Assembly (NCBI RefSeq): GCF_001718795.1
Contig: NZ_CP013437.1
Coordinates: 620,001 to 684,000 of the forward strand
Reading direction: 5' to 3'
From: Burkholderia latens
Lineage (GTDB): Bacteria; Pseudomonadota; Gammaproteobacteria; Burkholderiales; Burkholderiaceae
Length of the DNA stretch: 64,000 nucleotides
The notes under the pieces were generated by a model. It did not search any database. It was given only the letters and a program-made list of their open reading frames with translations, and was not told where the DNA came from. Shown here piece after piece: positions 36,330 to 47,337 of the stretch; within the stretch, counting starts at the first letter, position 1; the number at the start of each line of letters is the position of its first letter. The translations under genes were made by a program, and so were the position numbers.

Positions 36330-37274
36330 TCAGGTAGCGAGCCGCGGGCTCTGCAGCGTTTCGACGAGCATGCGCGCGCCAGGCGTCAGGTGCGCGAACG
36401 CGCGGGCCACCACGCCGAACGGCTCGTCAAGCGTCGGGATCGCGACCGGCAGGCACGCGACGAGACCGAACCGTTCGCCGAATTCCGCGACTTCGCGCGG
36501 AATCACCGCGACGAGTTCCGGGTTTTCCTGCAGGAGTGTCAGCGTCGCGAACGTCGACGCCGTTTCGATCGGATAGCGCGGCACGTCGATGCCGGCATCT
36601 GCGAGCGCGCGTTCCAGAGCGAGCCGCATCGGCGTGTTGACCGGATAGGCAACCCACTCGACATCGGCGAGATCGCGCAGCGTCAGCGTGTCGCGCCCGG
36701 CGAGCGCATGCGTGCGCGCGGTCACGACCGCAAGCGGCTCGGATTGGAGCGGCACGCAGTCGTAGGCTTCGGGCCGCCGGCCGTTGCCGTTGCGGCAGAT
36801 CGCGAGATCGATGCGGCCCTCGTCGATCAGCGCGAGCAGGCTCGCGCTCGTGCCTTCGACGATCTCGACCGACAGGTGCGGCTGGCGTCTGCGCAGGTCG
36901 GTCAGTGCGCGCGTGAGCAGCGGCACCGCGCCCATGATCACGCCGACGGCGAGGTGACCGCCATGTCCCTGCGTGATTGCGAGCACTTCGGTATGCAGGT
37001 GTTCGAGGTCGCTGTAGATGAGGCGCGCGTAGCGCGTGACGCAGCGGCCGAGGTCGTTCGCGACGAGCCCCTTCGGTTGCCGCTCGAACAGCGGCATGCC
37101 GAGGATGTCCTCGATCTCGCGCAGCACCTTGGTCGCACCGGGTTGCGAGATCGCGATTTCTTCGGCGGCCTTGTGCAGCGAACCGTGGTTTTCCAGCGCG
37201 ATCAGCAGCTTCAACTGCTTCAGGCGAAGACGCGACGCGATGTTCGCGAGAGAGGGAACGGCCAGCGGCTTCAT
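36330..37274 (-). CDS. LysR-family regulator, GbpR-like
   Basis: 314-residue regulator with the longer N-terminus of the GbpR group (IASRLRLKQLKLLIALENHG followed by SLHKAAEEIAISQPGATKVL). The effector domain contains VGVIMGAVPLLTRAL. The ATG at 37274 is preferred, with no strong Shine-Dalgarno sequence. GbpR proteins respond to sugars or sugar acids. It is in tandem with the LysR gene at 35157 and 264 bp upstream of it. Its target is not evident. Confidence 0.88.
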   Translation of the reverse strand: MKPLAVPSLANIASRLRLKQLKLLIALENHGSLHKAAEEIAISQPGATKVLREIEDILGMPLFERQPKGLVANDLGRCVTRYARLIYSDLEHLHTEVLAITQGHGGHLAVGVIMGAVPLLTRALTDLRRRQPHLSVEIVEGTSASLLALIDEGRIDLAICRNGNGRRPEAYDCVPLQSEPLAVVTARTHALAGRDTLTLRDLADVEWVAYPVNTPMRLALERALADAGIDVPRYPIETASTFATLTLLQENPELVAVIPREVAEFGERFGLVACLPVAIPTLDEPFGVVARAFAHLTPGARMLVETLQSPRLAT

Positions 37275-37649
37275 GGCAACGACCAAACCGAAAGCGGCGA
37301 TTATAGCCGTGTTCGGGCTGGCGGCGACCCGGATGACTCATGCGCGCGGACTCGCGCGTGCCCGGCGAATCCGCGCCGAACGCGTCGCGATGGATGATTC
37401 GCGCCGTCGATTCATTTGGGCGACCGGCGCGACGCTCCAGCGGGGCGCAAATCGGGAACAGCGTTCGCCAACCGGTCGCGCTGACACGACATTGATCGGA
37501 TGATATGAACGAGAACCGTCGAGTGCGCACGTGATTTTCTGACACATGACGCGCGTACCGTGATCGGAAACGGATACCACGCGTCGAGCGAAAAGCCCAT
37601 GCGGCGACGCCGATGACAACAGGCCGGTGCCGTATCACGGGGGCGTCAC
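37275..37649. other. Divergent intergenic region
   Basis: 375 bp between the GbpR-like gene and the small gene at 37650. I can place neither promoter with confidence and see no coding sequence. Confidence 0.35.
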
Positions 37650-37901
37650 ATGCTGACGAGAGACTATGTGGAGCGCGAGCTGTCTCACATCGGGAAAATG
37701 GTCGCGCTGCTGGAACGCGACGCGCAAGCCGGCAGGGCGGCGATGCCGTATGCGATGCGTGTGAGCCGTCCGAGCTACTGGCGCGAGCGGATCGACGCGT
37801 TGCTGACGATTCCCGGCATGCCATGTCATCTGACGAAGCTCTGCCATGCGCTGCTCGCGAAGATCGCCGGGATCGAGTCGCGCAACGGGGCAGCGAAGTA
37901 G
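37650..37901 (+). CDS. Small conserved hypothetical protein
   Basis: 83 residues, mainly helical and basic: MLTRDYVERELSHIGKMVAL near the start and WRERIDALLTIPGMPCHLTK in the middle. GGGGG lies upstream of the ATG. It is followed by a terminator shared with the convergent lyase gene. It has no recognised domain; codon use is normal for the window. Confidence 0.6.
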   Translation: MLTRDYVERELSHIGKMVALLERDAQAGRAAMPYAMRVSRPSYWRERIDALLTIPGMPCHLTKLCHALLAKIAGIESRNGAAK

Positions 37902-37952
37902 CGCGGGAGGCTGCTTCGATGCGCTCGCGATCGCGTCGCCCGCGCCAAAGAA

Positions 37953-37978
37953 AAAGCCACGGAACGATCCGTGGCTTT
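37953..37978 (-). terminator. Intrinsic terminator of the DHDPS-family lyase gene
   Basis: AAAGCCACGGA (37953-37963) and TCCGTGGCTTT (37968-37978) form a perfect 11-bp stem with a 4-nt loop. Read on the minus strand it is followed by a T-rich stretch (TTTTTCTTT), so it terminates the lyase transcript. It may also serve the small plus-strand gene. Confidence 0.85.
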
Positions 37979-38021
37979 CGGTCCGGGTATGCGGCCGTTT
38001 TGGCCGCATCGTCGCGCGCGC

Positions 38022-38963
38022 TTACGCGATCGTCTTGGACCAGTTCGCGTACCAGTTGCGGAACAGCGTGTACTGCGCTTCCGCGTAATTGCGCTGTGCG
38101 TCGCTCAGCACGTCGGTTTCGTTGAAGTGCAGCGTGTATTCCTTGTCGCCGTTCAGCACCATCAGGTGCTTGTAGAACAGCACCAGATCGCAGCCTTCGT
38201 CGAACGACGACAGCACGGCCAGCGCCGCTTCCAGTTCCTTCGCACGCACGCGCGCCACCGCGTCGCCTTGCGCGGCCTTCTTGCACAGGTCGACCAGTTG
38301 CAGCACTTCACGCGGCAGCGCGTTGCCGATGCCGGTAATCGCGCCGGCCGCGCCGCAGTTCACGAAGCCATGAAACACTTGCGTGTCGACGCCGGCCATC
38401 AGCGTGACGCTGTCGTCCTGCGACGTGATGTTCTCGGCCGCGTAGCGCATGTCGGCCGCACCGCCGAATTCCTTGAAGCCGATCAGGTTCGGGTGCTGAC
38501 GGCGCAGTTCGAAGAACAGATCGGCGCGGGTCGCGAAGCCGTAGTACGGGCTGTTGTAGATCACGGCCGGCAGGTTCGGCGCCGCGTTCAGGATCGCGGA
38601 GAAGTGTGCCTTCTGCGCAGCCGGCGATGCGCCACGCGACAGCACGCGCGGGATCACCATCAGCCCGTGCGCGCCGACCTTCGCCGCATGCGCGGCGTGC
38701 GACACGGCCTCCTTCGAGTTGACCGCGCCCGTGCCGACGATCGTCGGCACGCCGGCTTCGACGAGGCGCGCGACGCCTTCCTGACGTTGCGCTTCGGTCA
38801 GCAGCGGCCAGTCGCCCATCGAGCCGCAATACACCACCGCGCGCATGCCGAGTGCCACCAGCTCCTTGCCCTTCTTCACCAGCGCGTCGAAATCCGGCTG
38901 ACGGTCGGCGGTGCACGGCGTCATCAGGGCCGGAATGGTGCCGGTAAAAATGTTGTCGCTCAT
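38022..38963 (-). CDS. DHDPS-family lyase, probable 1-pyrroline-4-hydroxy-2-carboxylate deaminase
   Basis: 313-residue class I aldolase-like enzyme. The Schiff-base lysine is Lys164 (LIGFKEFGG) and the catalytic tyrosine lies in VIYNSPYYGF near residue 136. The sequence style (VVYCGSMGDWPLLTEAQRQE, VGVDTQVFHGFVN-like segment) resembles the LhpC deaminases of bacterial trans-4-hydroxyproline degradation, which yield 2-oxoglutarate semialdehyde. The dehydrogenase for that product is at 33326. Other DHDPS-family roles (sugar-acid dehydratase, aldolase) remain possible. An operator-like inverted repeat lies about 200 bp upstream, next to a GntR gene. Confidence 0.8.
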   Translation of the reverse strand: MSDNIFTGTIPALMTPCTADRQPDFDALVKKGKELVALGMRAVVYCGSMGDWPLLTEAQRQEGVARLVEAGVPTIVGTGAVNSKEAVSHAAHAAKVGAHGLMVIPRVLSRGASPAAQKAHFSAILNAAPNLPAVIYNSPYYGFATRADLFFELRRQHPNLIGFKEFGGAADMRYAAENITSQDDSVTLMAGVDTQVFHGFVNCGAAGAITGIGNALPREVLQLVDLCKKAAQGDAVARVRAKELEAALAVLSSFDEGCDLVLFYKHLMVLNGDKEYTLHFNETDVLSDAQRNYAEAQYTLFRNWYANWSKTIA

Positions 38964-39584
38964 CTCGTTTCCTCATTCAGATAGGGTCAGCTGCCATTGC
39001 CGGCAGCGTGGGCCGCATGCGCGCTCGCCGTCTTGGTCCGCCTCATGCGATTCGGACGGCGGCCGGCCGCCTGCTGTTTGCCTCGGTGCCGAAACGTTGC
39101 CTCCGGTTCCGCCCGAGAGTCAGCCAATCGACAAGCGCATTCTAGCCAGTCCGCATATTTTATACAATATAAAATAAAAAGGGCGTGACGACGGGTCGGG
39201 TTTCGGGCGCCCGGAAGGGCGCCGGGCGGCCGCGTCGCGGCCTCCGAGCGAGATGTCCGGCGCGTCGCGTCAGGCGACGCGACGGCGCGCACGAACGCGT
39301 GACGCGGACGACGGAAGCGCGTTCGCACGCATGGAAGCCACCCGCGATGGTGGCCTTGTCGTGCGCGCCGTGGAACGCGAGCGTCGAATCGACGGCGGTA
39401 CGCGGGTACGGCGTGCGGCCCATGCGGGTCCCGGCGCGCGCCTTCGGTTGCCTCAAGGCCGGGCGACCAGACGCTGCGCCCACCGCGCTGGGCCGCAGTC
39501 CCTCTGCTAATATCGTAGAAAATATGCAATCGCCGCCGCCGCGCCGGCGTCAGCCTTACCGCCTTTCCCCGCCCACACCGCTAC
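38964..39584. other. Divergent intergenic region with AT-rich operator
   Basis: 621 bp between the lyase gene (minus) and the GntR gene (plus). Apart from the inverted repeat at 39157-39175 there is an AT-rich patch at 39508-39524 near the GntR start. Open frames inside look like compositional shadows. Confidence 0.45.
39157..39175. promoter_or_regulatory. AT-rich inverted repeat, likely GntR operator
   Basis: ATTTTATA-CAA-TATAAAAT: perfect 8-bp arms around three bases, in DNA that is otherwise about 65% GC. It lies about 200 bp upstream of the lyase start and between it and a GntR/FCD gene. Confidence 0.65.
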
Positions 39585-40265
39585 ATGAACGAGAAACGCC
39601 CAGCTCTTGTCTACGCCACGCGCGCCGAGGCCGCAGCGAACGAATTGCGCCGCCGCATCCTGACGGGCGAGTATGTCGACGGCTTCCAGCTTCGCCAGGA
39701 TGCGCTCGCGACTGAACTCGGCATCAGCCGGATTCCGTTGCGCGAAGCGCTCGTGCAGCTGGAGAGCGAAGGGCTCGTAAAAATTCTGCCGCACAAGGGC
39801 GCGATCGTGTCGGAGTTGTCGCCGGAGGACATCACCGAGTTGTTCGAGCTGCGCGCGTTGCTCGAACCCGTGCTGCTGAAAAAATCCATCCCGAAGCTGA
39901 CCGCCGACGATTTCGCGCGGCTCGACGCGATTCTCGACGAATACAGCGCAGTGCTGCATGCGAGCCAGTCGGGGCGCTGGGGCGAACTGAATACGGAACT
40001 GCATCATCTGCTGCTGTCCCGCGCCGAACAACCGAAGACGGCGGCGATCGTCGCATCGCTGCTGCAGCAGACCGACCGCTACACGCGCGTGCAGCTGTCG
40101 CTGTCGGAAGCCGCGCGCGACGTGGCCGAATCCGAACATGCCGAACTGGTCGCGCTGTGCCGCAAGGGCGATGCGCGCGCGGCTGCATCGTTGCTCAAGC
40201 GGCATATCGAACACGCGGGCAACGAACTGAACGCGTTTCTGCGGGACCGGCGCGTGGGCCGCTGA
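39585..40265 (+). CDS. GntR-family regulator, FadR/FCD subgroup
   Basis: 226 residues. The winged HTH is at about residues 10-75 (LRRRILTGEYVDGFQLRQDA, then LATELGISRIPLREALVQLE). The FCD ligand domain follows, with His residues that usually bind a metal (ELHHLLL near 143-149; HIEHAGNEL near 204). It is divergent from the lyase and upstream of the TRAP transporter. Both intervals have palindromes of the type bound by such regulators, so it likely controls both. Confidence 0.92.
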   Translation: MNEKRPALVYATRAEAAANELRRRILTGEYVDGFQLRQDALATELGISRIPLREALVQLESEGLVKILPHKGAIVSELSPEDITELFELRALLEPVLLKKSIPKLTADDFARLDAILDEYSAVLHASQSGRWGELNTELHHLLLSRAEQPKTAAIVASLLQQTDRYTRVQLSLSEAARDVAESEHAELVALCRKGDARAAASLLKRHIEHAGNELNAFLRDRRVGR

Positions 40266-40400
40266 GCGGGGGCGCGTCTCGAACCACCTTGGCTGCCGCG
40301 TGACGGCGGCGTCCAGCCCCGAATTGAAATCGCCTGCGTTGCACCGGCAACGTGTTCGATTGCAGCGCGTCGAATCGCGTACCTACGTTGCGGCTCGCGC

Positions 40401-40595
40401 CTAGCCGCCGCCGATTCCCTGCAACACCTTCCCCGTGCCGCCGCACACGGTACACGGCTGTCCTTCCACCATTCCGGTACCGCGGCACACGCCGCATACG
40501 TCTTCGCCGACGCCGGGCGCATCAGGCGGCCCGTCGTCGCCCGGGTTCAATGGCGAATCCTCACGCTGTCCGTCTTGCGGTTTGCTCGTTTGCAT
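40401..40595 (-). CDS. Small DnaJ-like zinc-finger protein
   Basis: 64 residues with two CxxCxGxG units: CGVCRGTG (about 34-41) and CTVCGGTG (about 48-55), as in the DnaJ cysteine-rich domain. The four Cys should bind one zinc. The N-terminus is acidic and Pro/Gly-rich. GGAGG precedes the ATG at 40595. The function is unknown. Confidence 0.8.
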   Translation of the reverse strand: MQTSKPQDGQREDSPLNPGDDGPPDAPGVGEDVCGVCRGTGMVEGQPCTVCGGTGKVLQGIGGG

Positions 40596-42671
<2,076 letters not shown>

Positions 42672-42675
42672 CGCC

Positions 42676-44028
42676 ATGGAACTCGCGATTCTGTCCGTCA
42701 GTTTTCTGATATTCCTGGTGCTTGGCGTGCCCGTGTCGTTCGGGCTCGGCCTCGCATGCGTGCTGACCTACATGGTCGAAGGGCTGCCGATCGCGACCGC
42801 GATGCAATCGATGATTTCGGGGATGAATGCGTTTTCGTTCCTCGCGGTGCCGTTCTTCATCTTTTCCGGCGAGCTGATGCTGCATGGCGGCATCGCCGAC
42901 CGGATCCTGCGCTTCGCGCAGGCGACGGTCGGGCACTTCCGCGGCGGCCTCGGAATGGCCAACGTCGTCGCGTGCACGCTGTTCGGCGGCGTGTCGGGCT
43001 CGCCGACCGCCGACACGTCGGCGATGGGCGGCGTCGTGATTCCGCTGATGAAGCGCGAAGGCTACAGCGCGGCGTATGCGGTCAACGTGACGACGCACGC
43101 GTCGCTCGCCGGTGCGCTGATGCCGACGTCGACCAACATGATCATCTATGCGTTCGCGGCGCAGGGGATCACCGGGATGCTGCACGGGCAGCAGGTGAGC
43201 GGCGTGTCGATCGGCGACCTTCTGTTCTCCGGCCTGCTGCCGGTGCTGTGGGTGATGGGCTTCGTGCTCGCCGCCGCGTATTGGCAGGCCGTGCGTCACG
43301 GCTATCCGCGCCGCGACGACGGCTCGTCCGCGTTGCCGTCGTTTCCCGGCTGGTATGCGGTGCTGCGCAGCTTCGTCGGCGCGGTGCCGGGCCTGATGGT
43401 CATCGCGATCATTCTCGTGTGCGTCGCGAAGGGCATTGCGACCGCGACCGAGGCCGCCGCGATTGCCGTCGTGTATTCGCTCGTGCTGACGGCGATCGTC
43501 TACCGCACGCTGACCGTCGAGAAGCTGCGCCGCGCGCTGTCGCATGCGGCGCGAACGACGGGCGTCGTGCTGCTGCTGATCGCGGTGTCGAACATGCTGC
43601 GCTTCCAGATGTCGTACCTCGAGATTCCGGATGCGATCGAAGGGCTGCTGAAGCAGTCGACCGCCGCGCCGTGGCTGATGCTGCTGTACATCAACATCAT
43701 CCAGGTGTTCCTCGGCACGTTCGTCGACATGGCCGCGCATATCCTGATCACGACGCCGCTGTTCCTGCCGATCGCAATGGCGTGCGGCGTCGGGCCGGTG
43801 CAGTTCGGGATCATGCTGCTGCTGAACTGCTCGCTCGGGCTCGTGCATCCGCCGATCGGCTCCGTGCAGTTCGTCGGTTGCGCGATCGGCAACGTGTCGA
43901 TCGGCGAGACGACGAAGATGGCGTGGCCTTACTACCTCGCAATCTTCAGCGCGATCAACATCGTCACGTACATGCCGTTCTTCTCGACCTGGCTGCCAAG
44001 CCTGATCAGCGGGCACGCGGTCTTCTGA
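42676..44028 (+). CDS. TRAP transporter large permease (DctM type)
   Basis: 450 residues and about 12 spans. NVVACTLFGGVSGSPTADTS near residue 95 is the core motif of DctM proteins. It is 4 bp downstream of dctQ and completes the transporter, which is driven by the sodium gradient. A long hairpin terminates the operon. Confidence 0.94.
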   Translation: MELAILSVSFLIFLVLGVPVSFGLGLACVLTYMVEGLPIATAMQSMISGMNAFSFLAVPFFIFSGELMLHGGIADRILRFAQATVGHFRGGLGMANVVACTLFGGVSGSPTADTSAMGGVVIPLMKREGYSAAYAVNVTTHASLAGALMPTSTNMIIYAFAAQGITGMLHGQQVSGVSIGDLLFSGLLPVLWVMGFVLAAAYWQAVRHGYPRRDDGSSALPSFPGWYAVLRSFVGAVPGLMVIAIILVCVAKGIATATEAAAIAVVYSLVLTAIVYRTLTVEKLRRALSHAARTTGVVLLLIAVSNMLRFQMSYLEIPDAIEGLLKQSTAAPWLMLLYINIIQVFLGTFVDMAAHILITTPLFLPIAMACGVGPVQFGIMLLLNCSLGLVHPPIGSVQFVGCAIGNVSIGETTKMAWPYYLAIFSAINIVTYMPFFSTWLPSLISGHAVF

Positions 44029-44043
44029 CCGCACGCGTTGCCC

Positions 44044-44083
44044 CGCGCGGCGCCGGACGATCGAGGTCGTCCGGCGCCGCGCG
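44044..44083 (+). terminator. Long hairpin after the TRAP operon
   Basis: 17-bp perfect arms at 44044-44060 and 44067-44083 with a 6-nt loop (TCGAGG), 15 bp after the dctM stop codon. There is no clear T tract, but the stem is the most stable in the area. The rest of the 406-bp gap to the next gene shows nothing else. Confidence 0.7.
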
Positions 44084-44434
44084 CGCTTGAACGCTTCCCG
44101 ACACGCACGACGAATCCGGTGAACGGGCGCACCGCGTGACGCGGGCTATGGGGAACCGGCACGGCGGAATGACTGCCGTGGCCCGCGCAGTGTCCGGCAA
44201 CGTACCGGCGCCATATCGCGTCGGCTGGCACGCCTGCGTCGTCGCACTCCGGGATGACGCACAGCGCCCGCCGCGCGGCATCTGACTGCGGCTTCACCAT
44301 GTGCATCGTCATCCCCGATCGCCGAGACTTGTGCGATAATTCGACGCTTCGCGCGCGTCGCAATACGCCGCCGAACATGGCGCCCGCTGGCGGCTGCCAT
44401 CCATCTTCAAGACATCGACGAACCCGGAGGCGGG

Positions 44435-45259
44435 ATGCCCGCACTGACCATTCAACGCAGCACGCTGCATTATCAGGAACACGGCACCGGCTTTCCGGTG
44501 CTGCTCGGACACAGCTATCTGTGGGACGCGGCGATGTGGGCGCCGCAGATCGACGCGCTGTCGAGCCGCTATCGCGTGATCGTGCCGGACCTGTGGGGCC
44601 ATGGCGCGTCGGGCCCGCTGCCCGACGGCACGCATTCGCTCGACGATCTCGCCGTGCACGCGAGCGCATTGCTCGATGCACTGGAGATCGAGCAGTGCGC
44701 GGTCGTCGGCCTGAGCGTCGGCGGGATGTGGGCTGCCCGGCTTGCATTGCGTGAACCGGAGCGTGTGCGCTCGCTGGTGCTGATGGATGCATCGCTCGAG
44801 GCCGAACCCGACGCGACGCGGCTGCGCTACTTCGGGATGCTGGATGCGATCGCCGCCGCCGGCTCGATCGTGCCGCCGCTGCTCGATGCGATCGTGCCGC
44901 TGTTCTTCCGGCCGGACGTCAACCTGGCCGACCCGGTGCCGAGCGCGTTCCGCGCCGCACTCGCGAGCCTGCCTGCCGACCGGCTGCGGGAATCGATCGT
45001 TCCGCTCGGCCGGTTGATCTTCGGGCGGCCCGATACGCTTGCCGCGCTCGCTGAACTCGACGCCGAACGCACGCTGCTGATGTGCGGCGCCGGCGACATG
45101 GCGCGCCCGCCGTCGGAGACGATGAAAATGGCGGGCGTGATCGGCTGCCGGCACGCGCTGGTGCCGGATGCAGGCCATATTTCGAATCTAGAGAATCCCG
45201 CATTCGTGACGCGTACGCTGCTCGACTGGTTCGACGCGCAGCAACTCGCGGCGGGCTGA
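44435..45259 (+). CDS. Alpha/beta-fold hydrolase
   Basis: 274 residues. The oxyanion region LLGHSYLWDAAMW is near residue 24, the nucleophile Ser is in GLSVGGM near residue 95, and the base His in PDAGHISNLENP near 249. It resembles 3-oxoadipate enol-lactonase and BioH-like enzymes. CGGAGG precedes the ATG. The substrate is unknown, and it is convergent with the MFS gene. Confidence 0.88.
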   Translation: MPALTIQRSTLHYQEHGTGFPVLLGHSYLWDAAMWAPQIDALSSRYRVIVPDLWGHGASGPLPDGTHSLDDLAVHASALLDALEIEQCAVVGLSVGGMWAARLALREPERVRSLVLMDASLEAEPDATRLRYFGMLDAIAAAGSIVPPLLDAIVPLFFRPDVNLADPVPSAFRAALASLPADRLRESIVPLGRLIFGRPDTLAALAELDAERTLLMCGAGDMARPPSETMKMAGVIGCRHALVPDAGHISNLENPAFVTRTLLDWFDAQQLAAG

Positions 45260-45332
45260 CGGTCGCACGGCCGATGCGGGCGGCAAGTGCCCGCGCGGCG
45301 TCCTCGATCGTGTGACGGCGCATCGGCTCCCG

Positions 45333-46802
45333 TTACGCGCGTTCGCCGATCGGCGTGAACTTGCGCTCGCGCACGCGGCCTTCGTCCGTGCCGCGGCGAA
45401 TCAGGTCCTGCGCTTCTGCGCGGCTCGACACGCACGGTGCGGAGCCGGGCAGCGGCCGCCGTGCGCTCTCGCGCAGCGCAAGCACCGACACGATGCCGAT
45501 GAACGACGCGCCCATCAAGTAATAGGCGGGCATCATCAGGTCGCCCGTGCGGTCGACGAGCCACGCGGTGACGAGCGGCGTCGTGCCGCCGAACAGCGAC
45601 ACCGACACGTTGAAGCCGATCGCGAGCGCACCGTAGCGGATGCGCGTGGGGAACAGCGCGGGCAGCGCGGACGGCATCACGCCGGTGAACGTCGACAGCA
45701 GCGTGCCGTAGATCAGCATTCCGCCGAACACCGGCAGCATCCCGCCGGTGCGGATCAGCAGCAGCGCGGGCACCGACAACGCGAGCAGGCCGACGCAGCC
45801 GAACATCATCACCGGCTTGCGGCCGAGCCTGTCCGACAGATGGCCCGCGTAGAGCGTCATCGGCATCATCAGAACCATCACGAGCAGCACCATGAACAGG
45901 CCGTGCGTCTCGTTGAAGTGCAGTGTCGCAGACAGGTAGTTCGGCAGGTACGACAGCGCCATGTAATCGGTCACGTTGAAGATCAGCACGAGGCCGACGC
46001 ACTGCAGCAGCGGCCTCCACTGTTCGACGAGAAGGGCGCCGAACGACTGCTTCGGCCGCGCCCGTTCGTCCGCTTCGCGTGCTTCGGCTTCCTTCCTGAA
46101 CGCGGGCGTTTCTTCCAGCTTGAGCCGCACGTACAGGCCGACGAGGCCGAGCGGGCCGGCAATGAAGAACGGTACGCGCCAGCCCCACGACAACAGCGCT
46201 TCGTGCGACAACGCGGCCGTCAGGATCGCGACGGTGGCCGCGCCGAGCGTGTAGCCGATCAGCGTGCCGAACTCGAGGAAGCTGCCCATGAAGCCGCGGC
46301 GCTTGTCGGTGGAGAACTCGGCGATGAAGGTGGCGGCGCCGCCGTATTCGCCGCCGGTCGAGAAGCCCTGCACGAGGCGGGCGACGAGCAGCAGGATCGG
46401 GGCCATGATGCCGATCGACGCGTAGCTTGGGATCAGGCCGATCGCGAACGTGCCGACGGCCATCATGATCATCGTTGCGGCGAGCACGCGCTGGCGGCCG
46501 ATGCGATCGCCGAGCGGGCCGAACACCATGCCGCCGAGCGGACGCACGAGGAACGCGGCCGCGAACGTGCCGAAAGTCGCGAGCAACTGCGCGGACGGGC
46601 TGCTCGACGGGAAGAACACCTTGCCGAGCGTGACGGCGATGTAGCTGTAGACGCCGAAATCGAACCATTCCATCGCGTTGCCGAACGCCATTGCGCCGAC
46701 CGCGCGTTTCAGCACGGCAGGATCGACGATCGTGACGTCTTCCAACTTCAGGGCCTTGCGGGAAGCACGGACTTTCGCGGGGTGCGCTTGCGATGAACTC
46801 AA
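45333..46802 (-). CDS. MFS transporter, ProP-type metabolite:proton symporter
   Basis: 489 residues, 12 spans. AMAFGNAMEWFDFGVYSYIA near residue 35 and GPLGDRIGRQRVLA near 88 are the signature of the metabolite/H+ symporter group that includes ProP. The C-terminal tail (about 40 residues) is hydrophilic. The start is TTG at 46802, because AGGAG lies 6 nt upstream; no ATG nearby has comparable support. It may carry osmoprotectants or carboxylates. Confidence 0.9.
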   Translation of the reverse strand: MSSSQAHPAKVRASRKALKLEDVTIVDPAVLKRAVGAMAFGNAMEWFDFGVYSYIAVTLGKVFFPSSSPSAQLLATFGTFAAAFLVRPLGGMVFGPLGDRIGRQRVLAATMIMMAVGTFAIGLIPSYASIGIMAPILLLVARLVQGFSTGGEYGGAATFIAEFSTDKRRGFMGSFLEFGTLIGYTLGAATVAILTAALSHEALLSWGWRVPFFIAGPLGLVGLYVRLKLEETPAFRKEAEAREADERARPKQSFGALLVEQWRPLLQCVGLVLIFNVTDYMALSYLPNYLSATLHFNETHGLFMVLLVMVLMMPMTLYAGHLSDRLGRKPVMMFGCVGLLALSVPALLLIRTGGMLPVFGGMLIYGTLLSTFTGVMPSALPALFPTRIRYGALAIGFNVSVSLFGGTTPLVTAWLVDRTGDLMMPAYYLMGASFIGIVSVLALRESARRPLPGSAPCVSSRAEAQDLIRRGTDEGRVRERKFTPIGERA

Positions 46803-47337
46803 TGAACGCTCCTGGAAGGGCCTTCGCGGCTGGCCGTGCGGATGCGCGGCGGGCACGGGCGCGTGACCGTCGGGGCGAAGGCGGTTGTCTCTGGATCGCC
46901 GGGATGTCGGTGGTGCGGCGCGCGTCACGCAGCATCCGGCGAGTGTGTGTTGGTGTGAAGCAGTGTAGAGAAACGGGCAGAGCGGACTATCGGTCATGCG
47001 CCCGGAAACCGGTCGTAAACGACACGGACGGCGCAGGCAGGCAAGCCGCCGCGCAACATGTCGTCGCGTGTCGGGCGGCGTGGCGGTACGGGGTGTGCGT
47101 GCGGCGGTCTATACCGGTGGCGACCGGATCGACGCCGTGGCGCATGCGCATCCCGATACGTCGCCGCTCGTGCGCGGGGAAGCGTGCGGAGTAAACGGCG
47201 CGTTGCTGGCGAATCCGAACGCGATGAAAGCGCCGCCGAAATCCGGATACATCGTTGCGATCCGGATTCGGCGGAGATTTATTTGGAGCACGAATTAATG
47301 GTGCTGGAGATGCGACGCGGCAACCGGCGCCCGCGCA
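46803..47337. other. Intergenic region with a stable hairpin
   Basis: 535 bp between two minus-strand genes. It must hold the MFS promoter and the porin terminator. Besides the hairpin at 47233-47274 nothing is evident. Confidence 0.45.
47233..47274 (-). terminator. Hairpin downstream of the porin gene
   Basis: CCGCCG-A-AATCCGGAT (47233-47248) pairs with ATCCGGATT-CGGCGG (47260-47274) leaving one bulged A and an 11-nt loop. It lies about 64 bp past the porin stop codon and is likely its terminator. Confidence 0.6.

Noticed and set aside
46803..46997. Longer N-terminus for the ProP-type transporter (to 46997)
   Set aside because: The extension is Arg/Pro-rich, atypical for the family, and a TTG with a good AGGAG lies at the expected start.
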